From VAZQ01 sp963702695 (GTDB lineage Bacteria; Pseudomonadota; Alphaproteobacteria; Rhizobiales; Xanthobacteraceae): a DNA stretch of 64,000 bases. Where the stretch lies: the NCBI GenBank assembly GCA_963702695.1, contig CAVPDS010000033.1, positions 54,738 to 118,737 of the forward strand, read 5' to 3'. The notes beneath the pieces were generated by a model. That model saw nothing but the letters and a program-made list of their open reading frames with translations. It was not told the DNA's origin and did no database searches. Positions within the stretch are counted from its first letter, which is position 1, and every line of letters begins with the position of its first letter. This document shows, piece by piece, positions 16,321-26,101 of this stretch. The position numbers and the translations under genes were made by a program.

Positions 16321-17201
16321 GATTGATACTGCTCGGCCCGCCGGGGGCGGGGAAGGGCACCCAGGCGCAACGTCTCGTTCAAAAGCACGGTATCGTGCAA
16401 CTCTCCACCGGCGACATGTTGCGGGCCGCGGTGGCGGCCGGCACTCCGGTCGGGTTGCGCGCCAAGGATATCATGGCGCGTGGAGAACTCGTTCCCGACG
16501 ATGTCGTGGTCTCGATCGTTGCCGACCGCATCGATCAGCCCGATGCGAAGCGTGGTTTCATCCTCGATGGCTTTCCGCGCACGGTCCCGCAGGCGGTCGC
16601 GCTCGATAAGATGCTGGCCGAGAAAGGCTTCAAGCTCGACGGCGTGATCGAGCTCAAGGTCGACGCCGGCGCGCTGCAGCAGCGGATCCAAAGCCGCATT
16701 GCCGAGGCAAAGGCGCGCGGCGAGGCGCTGCGGCCCGATGATGATCTGGATGTGCTCAAGCGCCGGCTGGAGGCGTACCGCGTTCACACTTCGCCGTTGA
16801 TTGATTACTATCAGTGGTCCGGCAGTCTGCGCTCGGTCGACGGCATGGCGGCGATTCCGGAGGTTGCGCGCGCGATCGACCGGATTTTCGAGACTTCCGC
16901 GAAGCGAAAGAATGCTGGCAAGGCCGATGGCAAGGACAAGGCTCCCGCAAGGGCCAAAAGCGCGGTTGCCAGAGCGTCGGGGGCCAAGCTGGTGCCGGCC
17001 AGGATGGCCGCCGGGAAATCTGCGAAAAAGGCGGCTGCCAAGGTTACGGGAGCCAAGAAAACCGGCAAGAAACCTGACAAGAAATCGCCTCCCAAAGTGG
17101 CGCGCAGCAAGGCCGCGAAAGATCGCCCCGGATCAATCGGGGGGCGTGCGGCAGGAAAGTCGAAAAGCAAGAGCGCGCGGAGGTTGACGACAGGACGATG
17201 A
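16317..17201 (+). CDS. adk: Adenylate kinase with a long Lys/Ala-rich C-terminal tail
   Basis: Cytoplasmic enzyme ATP + AMP = 2 ADP. The core (residues 1-195) is a short-LID form with P-loop GPPGAGKGT (7-15), TGDMLR, DGFPRT (84-89, Arg88) and RPDDDLDVLKRRLEAY. The usual short form ends here; this one runs on for about 99 residues made almost wholly of Lys, Ala, Gly, Pro, Ser and Arg (AKKAAAKVTGAKKTGKKPDK), like histone-H1-type or AlgP-type tails. No frameshift is needed: the core and tail are one frame. Tail function unknown; nucleic-acid or ribosome association is a guess. Confidence 0.95.
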   Translation: MRLILLGPPGAGKGTQAQRLVQKHGIVQLSTGDMLRAAVAAGTPVGLRAKDIMARGELVPDDVVVSIVADRIDQPDAKRGFILDGFPRTVPQAVALDKMLAEKGFKLDGVIELKVDAGALQQRIQSRIAEAKARGEALRPDDDLDVLKRRLEAYRVHTSPLIDYYQWSGSLRSVDGMAAIPEVARAIDRIFETSAKRKNAGKADGKDKAPARAKSAVARASGAKLVPARMAAGKSAKKAAAKVTGAKKTGKKPDKKSPPKVARSKAAKDRPGSIGGRAAGKSKSKSARRLTTGR

Positions 17202-17362
17202 ATCCTTTAATAAACGACAATCCTGTCGGAGAAGTCGAACGATACCGGGCCCCGGGAAGCGGGGAGGGTGTCGTGTTACCGTTTGGGAGAACGGCTCGCT
17301 GCTCGATTGGAACATGAGGATCAGCCGGCGGTTTTCTCTGGCCGGCACAGGGAGTAATCACA

Positions 17363-17731
17363 GTGGCGCGCATCGCCGGTGTCAACATACCCACTAACAA
17401 ACGCGTGATCATTGCATTGCAATATATCCATGGCATCGGGCCAAAAAAGGCTAGTGAAATCATGGAGAAAGTGGAGATCCCCCTGGAGCGGCGGGTGTCT
17501 CAGCTCACCGATCAGGAGGTGCTGCAGATTCGCGAAATGATCGACCGCGATTATATCGTGGAAGGCGATCTGCGACGCGAAGTCGCGATGAATATCAAGC
17601 GGCTGATGGATCTTGGCTGCTACCGCGGGTTGCGGCATCGCCGTGGGCTTCCGGTCCGCGGCCAACGCACTCACACGAATGCCCGCACCCGCAAGGGGCC
17701 GGCAAAGGCAATCGCTGGAAAGAAGAAGTAA
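17363..17731 (+). CDS. rpsM: 30S ribosomal protein S13 (GTG start)
   Basis: 122 residues, beginning at GTG 17363 (reads MARIAGVNIPTNKRV); no in-frame ATG fits the family. GIGPKKASEIMEK is the helix-hairpin-helix and HRRGLPVRGQRTHTNART the conserved C-terminus. Separated from adk by 161 bases, so a further promoter there is possible. Confidence 0.97.
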   Translation: MARIAGVNIPTNKRVIIALQYIHGIGPKKASEIMEKVEIPLERRVSQLTDQEVLQIREMIDRDYIVEGDLRREVAMNIKRLMDLGCYRGLRHRRGLPVRGQRTHTNARTRKGPAKAIAGKKK

Positions 17732-17809
17732 TCCCGCCCGTCCCGGGATCGAGGCGGGATCGAATCATGGGCCCCGGCGGCGCGCAGCCGGGCCGCGAAA
17801 GGATCGAGA

Positions 17810-18199
17810 ATGGGCAAAGAAGCCACCCGCGTCCGCCGACGCGAACGCAAGAACATCGCGTCCGGCGTGGCGCATGTGAACGCGTCTTTCAACAATACGA
17901 TGATCACCATCACGGACGCTCAGGGCAATGCCATCGCCTGGTCGTCCTCCGGCACCATGGGCTTCAAGGGCTCGCGCAAGTCGACGCCCTATGCCGCCCA
18001 GGTTGCCGCCGAGGACGCCGCCAAGAAGGCGCAGGAGCACGGCATGCGTACCCTCGAAGTCGAGGTCGCCGGCCCGGGCTCCGGTCGCGAATCGGCGCTG
18101 CGCGCGCTGCAGTCGGCCGGCTTCACTATCACTTCAATCCGCGACGTGACGCCGATACCCCATAACGGCTGCCGTCCGCGCAAGAGGCGCCGCGTATGA
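17810..18199 (+). CDS. rpsK: 30S ribosomal protein S11
   Basis: 129 residues. NASFNNTMITITDAQGNAIAWSS and the C-terminal TPIPHNGCRPRKRRRV are diagnostic. Platform protein near the mRNA exit. The next ATG (18196, possible rpoA start) overlaps its stop codon. Confidence 0.97.
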   Translation: MGKEATRVRRRERKNIASGVAHVNASFNNTMITITDAQGNAIAWSSSGTMGFKGSRKSTPYAAQVAAEDAAKKAQEHGMRTLEVEVAGPGSGRESALRALQSAGFTITSIRDVTPIPHNGCRPRKRRRV

Positions 18200-18300
18200 C
18201 TGACGATCTTCTCATCCGGCGGCCTGATGAGGCTGCCGCCGCCGAAACCTCCCACGGGGCGGAGTGGGGTGCGCGGAGCAGGGCCGCGCCGCTCAACGCG

Positions 18301-19332
18301 ATGGGTGCGAACGTGACGATCCAGAAGAATTGGCAAGAACTCATTCGACCGAACAAGCTCCAGGTCACCCCTGGCGCCAACCCCAAGCGCGAAGCAACGG
18401 CCGTTGCCGAGCCGCTCGAGCGCGGCTTCGGCGTCACGTTGGGCAACGCGCTGCGGCGCGTGCTGCTGTCGTCGCTGCAGGGCGCGTCCGTCCAGTCGGT
18501 GCATATCGACGGTGTGCTGCACGAGTTTTCCTCGATCCCGGGCGTGCGCGAGGACGTGACCGACATCGTGCTCAACATCAAGGACATCGCCATCCGCATG
18601 CAGGGTGATGGGCCCAAGCGCATGGTGGTGAAGAAGCAGGGGCCCGGCCAGGTTACCGCCGGCGACATTCAGACGGTCGGCGACATCGTGGTGCTCAACC
18701 CCGACCTCGTGCTGTGCACGCTGGACGAGGGCGCCGAGATCCGCATGGAGTTCACGGTTAACACCGGCAAGGGTTACGTCCCGACCGAGCGCAACCGCCC
18801 GGAGGACGCGCCGATCGGCCTCATTCCGGTCGACAGCCTCTATTCACCAGTGCGCAAGGTCTCCTACCGGGTCGAGAACACCCGCGAAGGGCAGATCCTC
18901 GACTACGACAAGCTCACGATGACGATCGAGACCAACGGCGCGGTAACGCCGGAGGACGCGCTCGCTTATGCGGCGCGCATCCTCCAGGACCAGCTCAACG
19001 TCTTCGTCAACTTCGAGGAGCCGCGCAAGGAGGTCATCCAGGAGTCGATCCCGGACCTCGCATTCAATCCCGCCTTCCTCAAGAAGGTGGACGAGCTTGA
19101 GCTCTCGGTGCGTTCGGCGAACTGCCTGAAGAATGACAACATCGTCTACATCGGCGACCTCGTGCAGAAGACCGAGGCCGAGATGCTGCGGACGCCGAAC
19201 TTCGGCCGCAAGTCGCTCAACGAGATCAAGGAAGTCTTGGCGCAGATGGGGCTGCATCTCGGCATGGAAGTGCCGGGCTGGCCGCCCGACAACATCGACG
19301 AACTGGCCAAGCGCTTCGAGGACCATTATTGA
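18301..19332 (+). CDS. rpoA: DNA-directed RNA polymerase subunit alpha
   Basis: 343 residues from ATG 18301 (MGANVTIQKNWQELIRP), the family start. The assembly domain ends near residue 235; the C-terminal domain that binds UP elements and activators (LSVRSANCLKNDNIVYIGDLV, NFGRKSLNEIKEVL) is complete. An in-frame ATG at 18196, overlapping the rpsK stop and preceded by AAGAGG at good spacing, would add 35 residues of low-complexity sequence; 18301 itself has a poor ribosome site. The true start is therefore uncertain. Confidence 0.96.
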   Translation: MGANVTIQKNWQELIRPNKLQVTPGANPKREATAVAEPLERGFGVTLGNALRRVLLSSLQGASVQSVHIDGVLHEFSSIPGVREDVTDIVLNIKDIAIRMQGDGPKRMVVKKQGPGQVTAGDIQTVGDIVVLNPDLVLCTLDEGAEIRMEFTVNTGKGYVPTERNRPEDAPIGLIPVDSLYSPVRKVSYRVENTREGQILDYDKLTMTIETNGAVTPEDALAYAARILQDQLNVFVNFEEPRKEVIQESIPDLAFNPAFLKKVDELELSVRSANCLKNDNIVYIGDLVQKTEAEMLRTPNFGRKSLNEIKEVLAQMGLHLGMEVPGWPPDNIDELAKRFEDHY

Positions 19333-19349
19333 TCGGACAACAGGCGACG

Positions 19350-19400
19350 GACGACGGCGCACGGAAAGTCGCTCTCGTCTATCGTCGGTTTCCCGTCGTC
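19350..19400. repeat. Imperfect inverted repeat in the rpoA-rplQ spacer
   Basis: GACGACGG (19350-19357) and CCGTCGTC (19393-19400) are exact inverses flanking a CG-rich loop. Composition and arms resemble the longer repeat after fusA (4852-4933), suggesting one family placed in two ribosomal spacers. Confidence 0.5.
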
Positions 19401-19413
19401 TGAGAGGAAAGTC

Positions 19414-19842
19414 ATGCGTCACGGCAAGGCTCACCGCAAGTTCAGCCGCCATTCGGATCATCGCCGCGCCATGTTCGCCAACATGGCGGCGGCGCTGATC
19501 AAGCACGAGCAGATCGTGACCACCCTGCCCAAGGCCAAGGACCTGCGCCCGATCGTCGAGAAGCTCGTGACGCTCGGCAAGCGCGGCGACCTGCACGCGC
19601 GACGGCAGGCGATCGCGGAGATGCGCGACATTCCCATGGTCAAGAAATTGTTCGATGTGATCGGCCCGCGCTACAAGGAGCGCAATGGCGGCTATACTCG
19701 TGTGCTCAAGGCGGGCTTCCGCTACGGCGACTCCGCGCCGGTGGCGGTGATCGAGTTCGTCGACCGCGACGTGGCGGCCAAGGGCCAGGACTCCGGTCCG
19801 GTGCAGGCGCGCAAGACCGAAGATGCCTCCGCCGCGGCATGA
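19414..19842 (+). CDS. rplQ: 50S ribosomal protein L17
   Basis: 142 residues; MRHGKAHRKFSRHSDHRRAMFANM start and NGGYTRVLKAGFRYGDSAPVAVIEFVDR end are diagnostic. A short Ala/Asp/Ser tail is added after the core. Last gene of the ribosomal cluster; the terminator follows within 25 bases. Confidence 0.98.
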   Translation: MRHGKAHRKFSRHSDHRRAMFANMAAALIKHEQIVTTLPKAKDLRPIVEKLVTLGKRGDLHARRQAIAEMRDIPMVKKLFDVIGPRYKERNGGYTRVLKAGFRYGDSAPVAVIEFVDRDVAAKGQDSGPVQARKTEDASAAA

Positions 19843-19864
19843 TCGCGTCGGCGTAGTTTTGGCG

Positions 19865-19891
19865 AAAAGGGCGGCTTGGCCGCCCTTTTTT
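19865..19891 (+). terminator. Rho-independent terminator of the ribosomal supercluster
   Basis: AAAAGGGCGG (19865-19874), loop CTTGG, CCGCCCTTTT (19880-19889) with the T run continuing to 19891. A 10-base perfect stem with T tract: the clearest terminator in the window. Confidence 0.93.
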
Positions 19892-19948
19892 GTTGGCGCA
19901 CGCTGCTGCCGAAGGAGTGATCCAAAGTCCCCTGATCAGTTCGGTTGC

Positions 19949-19976
19949 GGTCGTCCCCACTTTCGCGGGGGCGACC
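19949..19976. repeat. GC-rich intergenic palindrome after rplQ
   Basis: GGTCGTCCCC (19949-19958) pairs with GGGGGCGACC (19967-19976), one wobble, 8-base loop. Lies between convergent genes just before the end of the spermidine-synthase-like gene, so it may act as its terminator or be another REP-type unit. Confidence 0.5.
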
Positions 19977-19993
19977 GAGGAGCCTTCATTCAA

Positions 19994-21556
19994 TCACTTC
20001 CGCCGTGGTCGCTCGGTACCGAGCGTGTCGTAGAGATTGACCGGCGCGAAATCGTCGGTAATGAGCCTGCCGGTTGCGCCCTGGGCGCGCGCCTTGTCGA
20101 TGCGTCGATCGATCATATCGGGCAGAGGAAAGCGGAATTTGTAGCGCGTCTGCAACTCGGCGGCGCGGTAGAGGATCTGCTCCTTGTCCATCGCAGGCGC
20201 CGAGCTCACCACCACGATCGCTTCGCCTTGCCACGTCGAGTAGATGTCGAGGGACGGGAACACCTCGCCCAGCGTCTTCACAGTCGAAGCGTAGAGCTTG
20301 GTTCCGTCGTGCACGTTGAAGGCGGCCGCGCCGCCGGGCGCGAGGTGCTGCTTCAGCAGCGCGTAGAATTCCTTGGTCAGCAGGTGGAATGGCACGAAGC
20401 CGCCGTGATAGGCGTCGACCAGGATCAGGTCGTAAAGCTCCTTGTTGCGGTTGAGGAAGACGCGCCCGTCACTCTCGAGAAAGCGTAGGCGCGGCGTTTC
20501 GCGCACGCCGAAATAGGTCTTGGTCGCCTCGATCACGCGGCGATCGATCTCCACCGTCTCGATCGTGATGTCCGGCATGAAGCGGCCGAGATAGCTTGAG
20601 ATCGAGCCGCCGCCGAGGCCGAGCATCAGCACGCGTTTGACCTCGCCGGGATGGGCGAGCGCCATCGTCATCACTTGCGTGTAACGGATCGGCAGGTCGT
20701 CGGGATCGCGCAGGTTGGTCGCCGACTCGGTGTAGTCCCAGCCCTTGAGCTGGAACGACATCGTGAGCGTCTCGCGGCGCTTGGTGATGAAGATGTCGTT
20801 GTATTCGGTCTCGATGTGGGCGACGCGGCCGTCGGCGTGCTTGAGCATCGCGGCACGCGCGTCAAGGTCGACGACATCCTCCGCGCGCGCTGCCGATGCT
20901 GCCAGTAAATTGAGCGCTGCGATGCCGGCAACCAGCGCCACGCTGCGGCGCGTGCGCCGTGACAGCGCGATCAGCAGCAGGCCACAGATCGCGCCGCCGG
21001 CGCCGAGCGAGTAGGTGATCGCGCGCGTGCCGATCATCGGAATCAGCAGGAACGTGGAGCCGAGGGTTCCGACGATCGAGCCCGCGGTGGAGACGCCGTA
21101 GACTGTGCCCGAGACGACGCCCGAGCGCTGCGCCGAACGCAGCAGCAGCCGGATCGCGAACGGCGAATACATGCCGAGCAAGGTGACCGGGAAGAACATG
21201 ATGGCGAGCGCGGAGAGCAGGCTGCCGGCGCGCACGTCGTCGACCCCGTCGAGCACGAATTCCAGGATCGCCTCGGCAAAGCTCGGGAGTGCCAGCAAAT
21301 AGAGCGAGCCGATCAGCACGGTGCACCCGAGCACGGGAGCAGAGGCGGTTCGGTCCGCGATCAGGCCGCCAAGGAAATAGCCTGCGGTGAGCGAGGCCAG
21401 CACGGTCGAGATCAGCGAGGCCCAGGTGTAAATGCCGCTGCCGAAATACGGGTTGAGATAGCGCGAGCCGAGCATCTCGAAGCTCATCACGATGGCTCCG
21501 GTCACGAAGGCGACCAGATAGATGACGGCGGCTGGTGCTCCGGTGCGCAGCTCCAT
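19994..21556 (-). CDS. Membrane-fused spermidine-synthase-like protein
   Basis: 520 residues from the chosen ATG at 21556 (MELRTGAPAAVIYLVAF); ATG 21589 and longer readings exist but would run into the opposing protease promoter. The N-terminal half has about seven hydrophobic segments of the MFS-like integral-membrane type found fused to these enzymes. The C-terminal half is a Rossmann methyltransferase-like domain with VLMLGLGGGSISSYL, ETVEIDRRVIEA, DGRVFLNRNKELYDLILVDAYHGG. Substrate unknown; such proteins are annotated by homology and need not make spermidine. Convergent to rplQ, divergent from the HtrA gene. Confidence 0.85.
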   Translation of the reverse strand: MELRTGAPAAVIYLVAFVTGAIVMSFEMLGSRYLNPYFGSGIYTWASLISTVLASLTAGYFLGGLIADRTASAPVLGCTVLIGSLYLLALPSFAEAILEFVLDGVDDVRAGSLLSALAIMFFPVTLLGMYSPFAIRLLLRSAQRSGVVSGTVYGVSTAGSIVGTLGSTFLLIPMIGTRAITYSLGAGGAICGLLLIALSRRTRRSVALVAGIAALNLLAASAARAEDVVDLDARAAMLKHADGRVAHIETEYNDIFITKRRETLTMSFQLKGWDYTESATNLRDPDDLPIRYTQVMTMALAHPGEVKRVLMLGLGGGSISSYLGRFMPDITIETVEIDRRVIEATKTYFGVRETPRLRFLESDGRVFLNRNKELYDLILVDAYHGGFVPFHLLTKEFYALLKQHLAPGGAAAFNVHDGTKLYASTVKTLGEVFPSLDIYSTWQGEAIVVVSSAPAMDKEQILYRAAELQTRYKFRFPLPDMIDRRIDKARAQGATGRLITDDFAPVNLYDTLGTERPRRK

Positions 21557-21755
21557 GGCTTCAATAGGTCCTTGGTCCACGGCTCTCATTCCAAGTTGGA
21601 TAGCGATGCGCATTTTATGCGCTGCCAGGGGACTTGTCCCCGTCGCCATGCCGATCCCTGGAGGGACAAACCCAGCCAGAGGGGGCATTTCGTGCCCTTC
21701 ATTTGCCGCGACCGTAGGCCTATATCTCCCCCGCATCGAATTGGGGATTTTGACC

Positions 21756-23181
<1,426 letters not shown>

Positions 23182-23209
23182 GGCCGTGCGGCCAATAGGG
23201 GGGATCGAC

Positions 23210-23557
23210 ATGACCGAGACGATCCAAGCGATGAAGCCCGGCCGGTTTGGGATCATCTCGGTGTGGCTTGCGCTCGGCACCTTCTCGATCGCCATGATGG
23301 CGGCGATGATCACAGTGCAGACATCGAAAACGCCGGGATCCCTCTACGACGTGGTGTTTCCGATCTTCGCGGTGGTTTTCGGCTTGCTGGCGCCGATGGC
23401 CCACGTCACCGGCTTTATTCTCGGGGTTATCGCGATTTTTCGGCGAAGGGACAGCCGCGGAGCGGGAATTGTGGGCGCCTGCCTCAACGCGATCGCCGTT
23501 GGCATCGGCGTCATGCTGATATGGGCGGCGCTGCAAGGACTTGCCGCCTTCCGCTAA
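23210..23557 (+). CDS. Small three-segment membrane protein
   Basis: 115 residues from ATG 23210, preceded by AGGGGGGA. Three hydrophobic segments (IISVWLALGTFSIAMMAAMI, VVFPIFAVVFGLLAPMAHVTGFILGVIAIF, GACLNAIAVGIGVMLIWAAL) with a central GFILGVIAIFRRRDSRG-type turn resembling DUF4190-like small proteins. Sits 28 bases after the protease gene, so probably the same transcript. Function unknown. Confidence 0.75.
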   Translation: MTETIQAMKPGRFGIISVWLALGTFSIAMMAAMITVQTSKTPGSLYDVVFPIFAVVFGLLAPMAHVTGFILGVIAIFRRRDSRGAGIVGACLNAIAVGIGVMLIWAALQGLAAFR

Positions 23558-23597
23558 GCTGCTTGCGCGAACCGTGGCAATTCCCCACCTTCCGGGG

Positions 23598-24929
23598 ATG
23601 GCCAAACGCTCAGCTCAGATGCCCAGCCTGTTCAACGCCGCGGGCCTCGATCGCGACGCGCCGCGGCCGCTGGCGGACAAGCTGCGGCCGGCAAAGCTTG
23701 CCGAGGTCGTCGGACAGGATCATTTGCTTGGCCTCGACGGGTCGCTCACCCGCATGCTGGCGACGCGCACGCTCGGCTCGCTGGTGTTCTGGGGGCCGCC
23801 CGGCACCGGCAAGACCACGGTGGCGCGGTTGCTGGCGCAGGCGACCGACCTGCATTTCGAGCAGATTTCTGCGATCTTTTCCGGTGTCGCCGATCTCAAG
23901 AAGGTGTTCGACGCAGCGCGTGCGCGGCGCGAGACCGGGCAGGGGACGCTGCTGTTCGTCGACGAGATCCATCGCTTCAATCGCGCGCAGCAGGACTCTT
24001 TCTTGCCGGTGATGGAAGACGGCACCATCGTGCTGGTCGGTGCGACAACGGAAAATCCCTCGTTCGAGCTCAATGCGCCGCTGCTGTCGCGTGCGCGCGT
24101 GCTGGTCTTCAAGCCGCTCGACGCCGATGCCATTGAGAAGCTGCTTGCACGTGCCGAAGCGATCGAAGAGCGGCCGCTGCCGCTCGATGCGGACGCGCGC
24201 GCCTCGCTGATCCGCATGGCCGATGGCGACGGCCGCGCCGCCCTCACGCTGACCGAAGAAATCTGGCGCGCCGCGCGCAAGGACGAGGTGTTCACCGCCG
24301 TCCAATTGCAGGAGATCGTGCAGCGGCGCGCGCCGATCTACGACAAGAAGCAGGACGGTCACTACAATCTCATCAGCGCGCTGCACAAGTCGGTGCGCGG
24401 CTCCGATCCGGATGCCGCGCTCTACTACCTCTGCCGTATGCTCGACGCCGGCGAGGACCCGCTCTATCTCGCGCGCCGCGTGGTGCGCATGGCGGTCGAG
24501 GACATCGGGCTTGCCGATCCGCAGGCGCTGGTGATCTGCAACGCGGCGAAGGACGCCTACGATTTCCTGGGGAGTCCCGAAGGCGAGCTCGCGATCGCGC
24601 AGGCCGTGATCTATGTCGCGACCGCGCCGAAATCGAACGCCACCTATGTGGCGTTCGGCACCGCCATGCGCACGGCGAAGGAGGCTGGCTCGCTGCTGCC
24701 GCCCAAGCACATCCTCAACGCCCCGACCAAGCTGATGAAAACCGAAGGCTATGGGTCGGGCTACGACTACGATCACAACGCGCCCGAGGCGTTCTCGGGT
24801 CAGGATTACTTCCCGGAAGCGCTCGACCGCCAGAAATTCTACGATCCGCCCGAACGCGGCTTCGAGCGCGAGATCAAAAAGCGGCTGGAGTACTGGGAGA
24901 AGCTCCGGAAGGAGCGGGGAGGCGGTTGA
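23598..24929 (+). CDS. rarA: Replication-associated recombination protein A (RarA/MgsA)
   Basis: 443 residues from ATG 23598; MPSLF at 23619 is an equally good start. AAA+ ATPase acting at stalled forks in complex with replication proteins. Walker A GPPGTGKTT, Walker B LLFVDEIHRFN, sensor GATTENPSFELNAPLLSR, then the MgsA C-terminal tetramerisation part (DPDAALYYLCRMLDAGEDP, GSGYDYDHNAPEAFSGQ). Complete and normal in length. Confidence 0.96.
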   Translation: MAKRSAQMPSLFNAAGLDRDAPRPLADKLRPAKLAEVVGQDHLLGLDGSLTRMLATRTLGSLVFWGPPGTGKTTVARLLAQATDLHFEQISAIFSGVADLKKVFDAARARRETGQGTLLFVDEIHRFNRAQQDSFLPVMEDGTIVLVGATTENPSFELNAPLLSRARVLVFKPLDADAIEKLLARAEAIEERPLPLDADARASLIRMADGDGRAALTLTEEIWRAARKDEVFTAVQLQEIVQRRAPIYDKKQDGHYNLISALHKSVRGSDPDAALYYLCRMLDAGEDPLYLARRVVRMAVEDIGLADPQALVICNAAKDAYDFLGSPEGELAIAQAVIYVATAPKSNATYVAFGTAMRTAKEAGSLLPPKHILNAPTKLMKTEGYGSGYDYDHNAPEAFSGQDYFPEALDRQKFYDPPERGFEREIKKRLEYWEKLRKERGGG

Positions 24930-24977
24930 ACGTCGGGCGGGTCAGCCGAAGACGTAATCGGCCACCCCGCGCGAATT

Positions 24978-25001
24978 GGCGGAACGCTACGCTATTCCGC
25001 C
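24978..25001. terminator. Candidate bidirectional terminator after rarA
   Basis: GGCGGAA (24978-24984) and TTCCGCC (24995-25001) form a 7-base stem with a 10-base loop between the convergent rarA and hydrolase ends. No T tract, so the call is tentative. Confidence 0.3.
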
Positions 25002-25013
25002 CTGCGGCGAGAG

Positions 25014-25145
25014 CTATTTCCCCGCCTTGATGAATTCCAAGATTTGGTTCGATAGCAGCTTGTCCGCGGTGTTGATCGAATAGCTCTCCGACATATGGCT
25101 GTGGTGCGGCAGTTGGATCGTGCGCACGCAGCCGCGCTTGCTCTG
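25014..25145 (-). pseudogene. Detached C-terminal piece of the alpha/beta hydrolase
   Basis: Read on the minus strand this gives KRGCVRTIQLPHHSHMSESY then INTADKLLSNQILEFIKAGK and a TAG stop at 25014-25016. The HHSHMSE block carries the catalytic His expected at the end of an exported alpha/beta hydrolase whose first 275 codons lie at 29424-30248. Roughly 4.3 kb of insertion sequences separates the two pieces. Confidence 0.82.
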
Positions 25146-25225
25146 CCCAGGCTGCCGGAGAGATTTTGGGAACCGAGCGTATAGATTTGGCTGGACAGGG
25201 GAATCAGCCTTCGATTCAGGATTTG

Positions 25226-26007
25226 ATGAATGCTGATTTGGCGGCCGAACGCTCGCGGGAAGAACTGATTGCGTTGGTCGCGGCGCAGGCAGGAGAGATC
25301 GCGGCTCTGAAGGCGCAAATCGCCGAACTTGAGCGCCGGCTCGGGTTGAATAGCTCGAACAGCAGCAAGCCGCCGTCGAGCGATGGGCTGACGAAGTCGG
25401 CGCGGGTGTCGAGTTTGCGCGAACGGTCTGGCAAGAAACCGGGTGGGCAGAAGGGTCACAAAGGCGAGACCCTGCGACAGGTCGCCGATCCCAACGAAGT
25501 GGTTAATCATTACCCGCCGGCCTGTTCGATGTGCGGCGTGGGCCTCGACCCGAAAACGAGCGTTGGCCATAGCGCCCGTCAGATATTTGATCTGCCCGAG
25601 CCGCAGCCTCTCGTCGTTATCGAACATCGTGCGCACGACTGCCAGTGTGAGGTCTGCGGCGCGAAGACACGCGCCCGGTTTCCAGATGGCGTCAACGCGC
25701 CAGTGCAATACGGCCCCAGGATCACAGCCTTCGTGATCTATCTGTTGCACTATCAGTTTCTGCCCGAGAACCGCCTGGTCACACTGATGGCCGATCTCTT
25801 CGGAGTTAAAGTGGCTGCCGCGACGATCGCGAGAATGAGCCGCACCTACGCCGAACGGCTGCAGGCTTTTGGTGAAGCGGTGCGCGATCTCGTCGCTGGC
25901 GCACTGGTGAAGCACATGGATGAGACTGGGTTTCGCATCGGCGGCAAGACGCAATGGCTGCATGTCGCGTCCACCACCTTGCTGACTTTCTATCGCGTCT
26001 GCGCTAA
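25226..26007 (+). pseudogene. 5' part of IS66 transposase (tnpC)
   Basis: From ATG 25226: N-terminal coiled segment (EIAALKAQIAELERRLGLNS then NSSKPPSSDGL), zinc finger-like CSMCG...CQCEVCG, and the first catalytic Asp in HMDETGFRIGGKTQWLHV. A TTG at 25166 could start translation earlier. The gene breaks at GCTAA 26003-26007 where IS1380 is inserted. The open frame runs on into IS1380 by chance. Confidence 0.85.
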
Positions 26008-26101
26008 CGCGCTTTTCTCACACTACTTAGTGAATTGGAGCTGCGAATCAACGAGAAGCGTTGTGCTGCAACGAATTTTCGATGATTTGCGGAGGGCCCT
26101 G

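Noticed and set aside
20074..20488. Plus-strand frames opposite the spermidine-synthase-like gene
   Set aside because: Antisense to a well-supported enzyme domain and without motifs.
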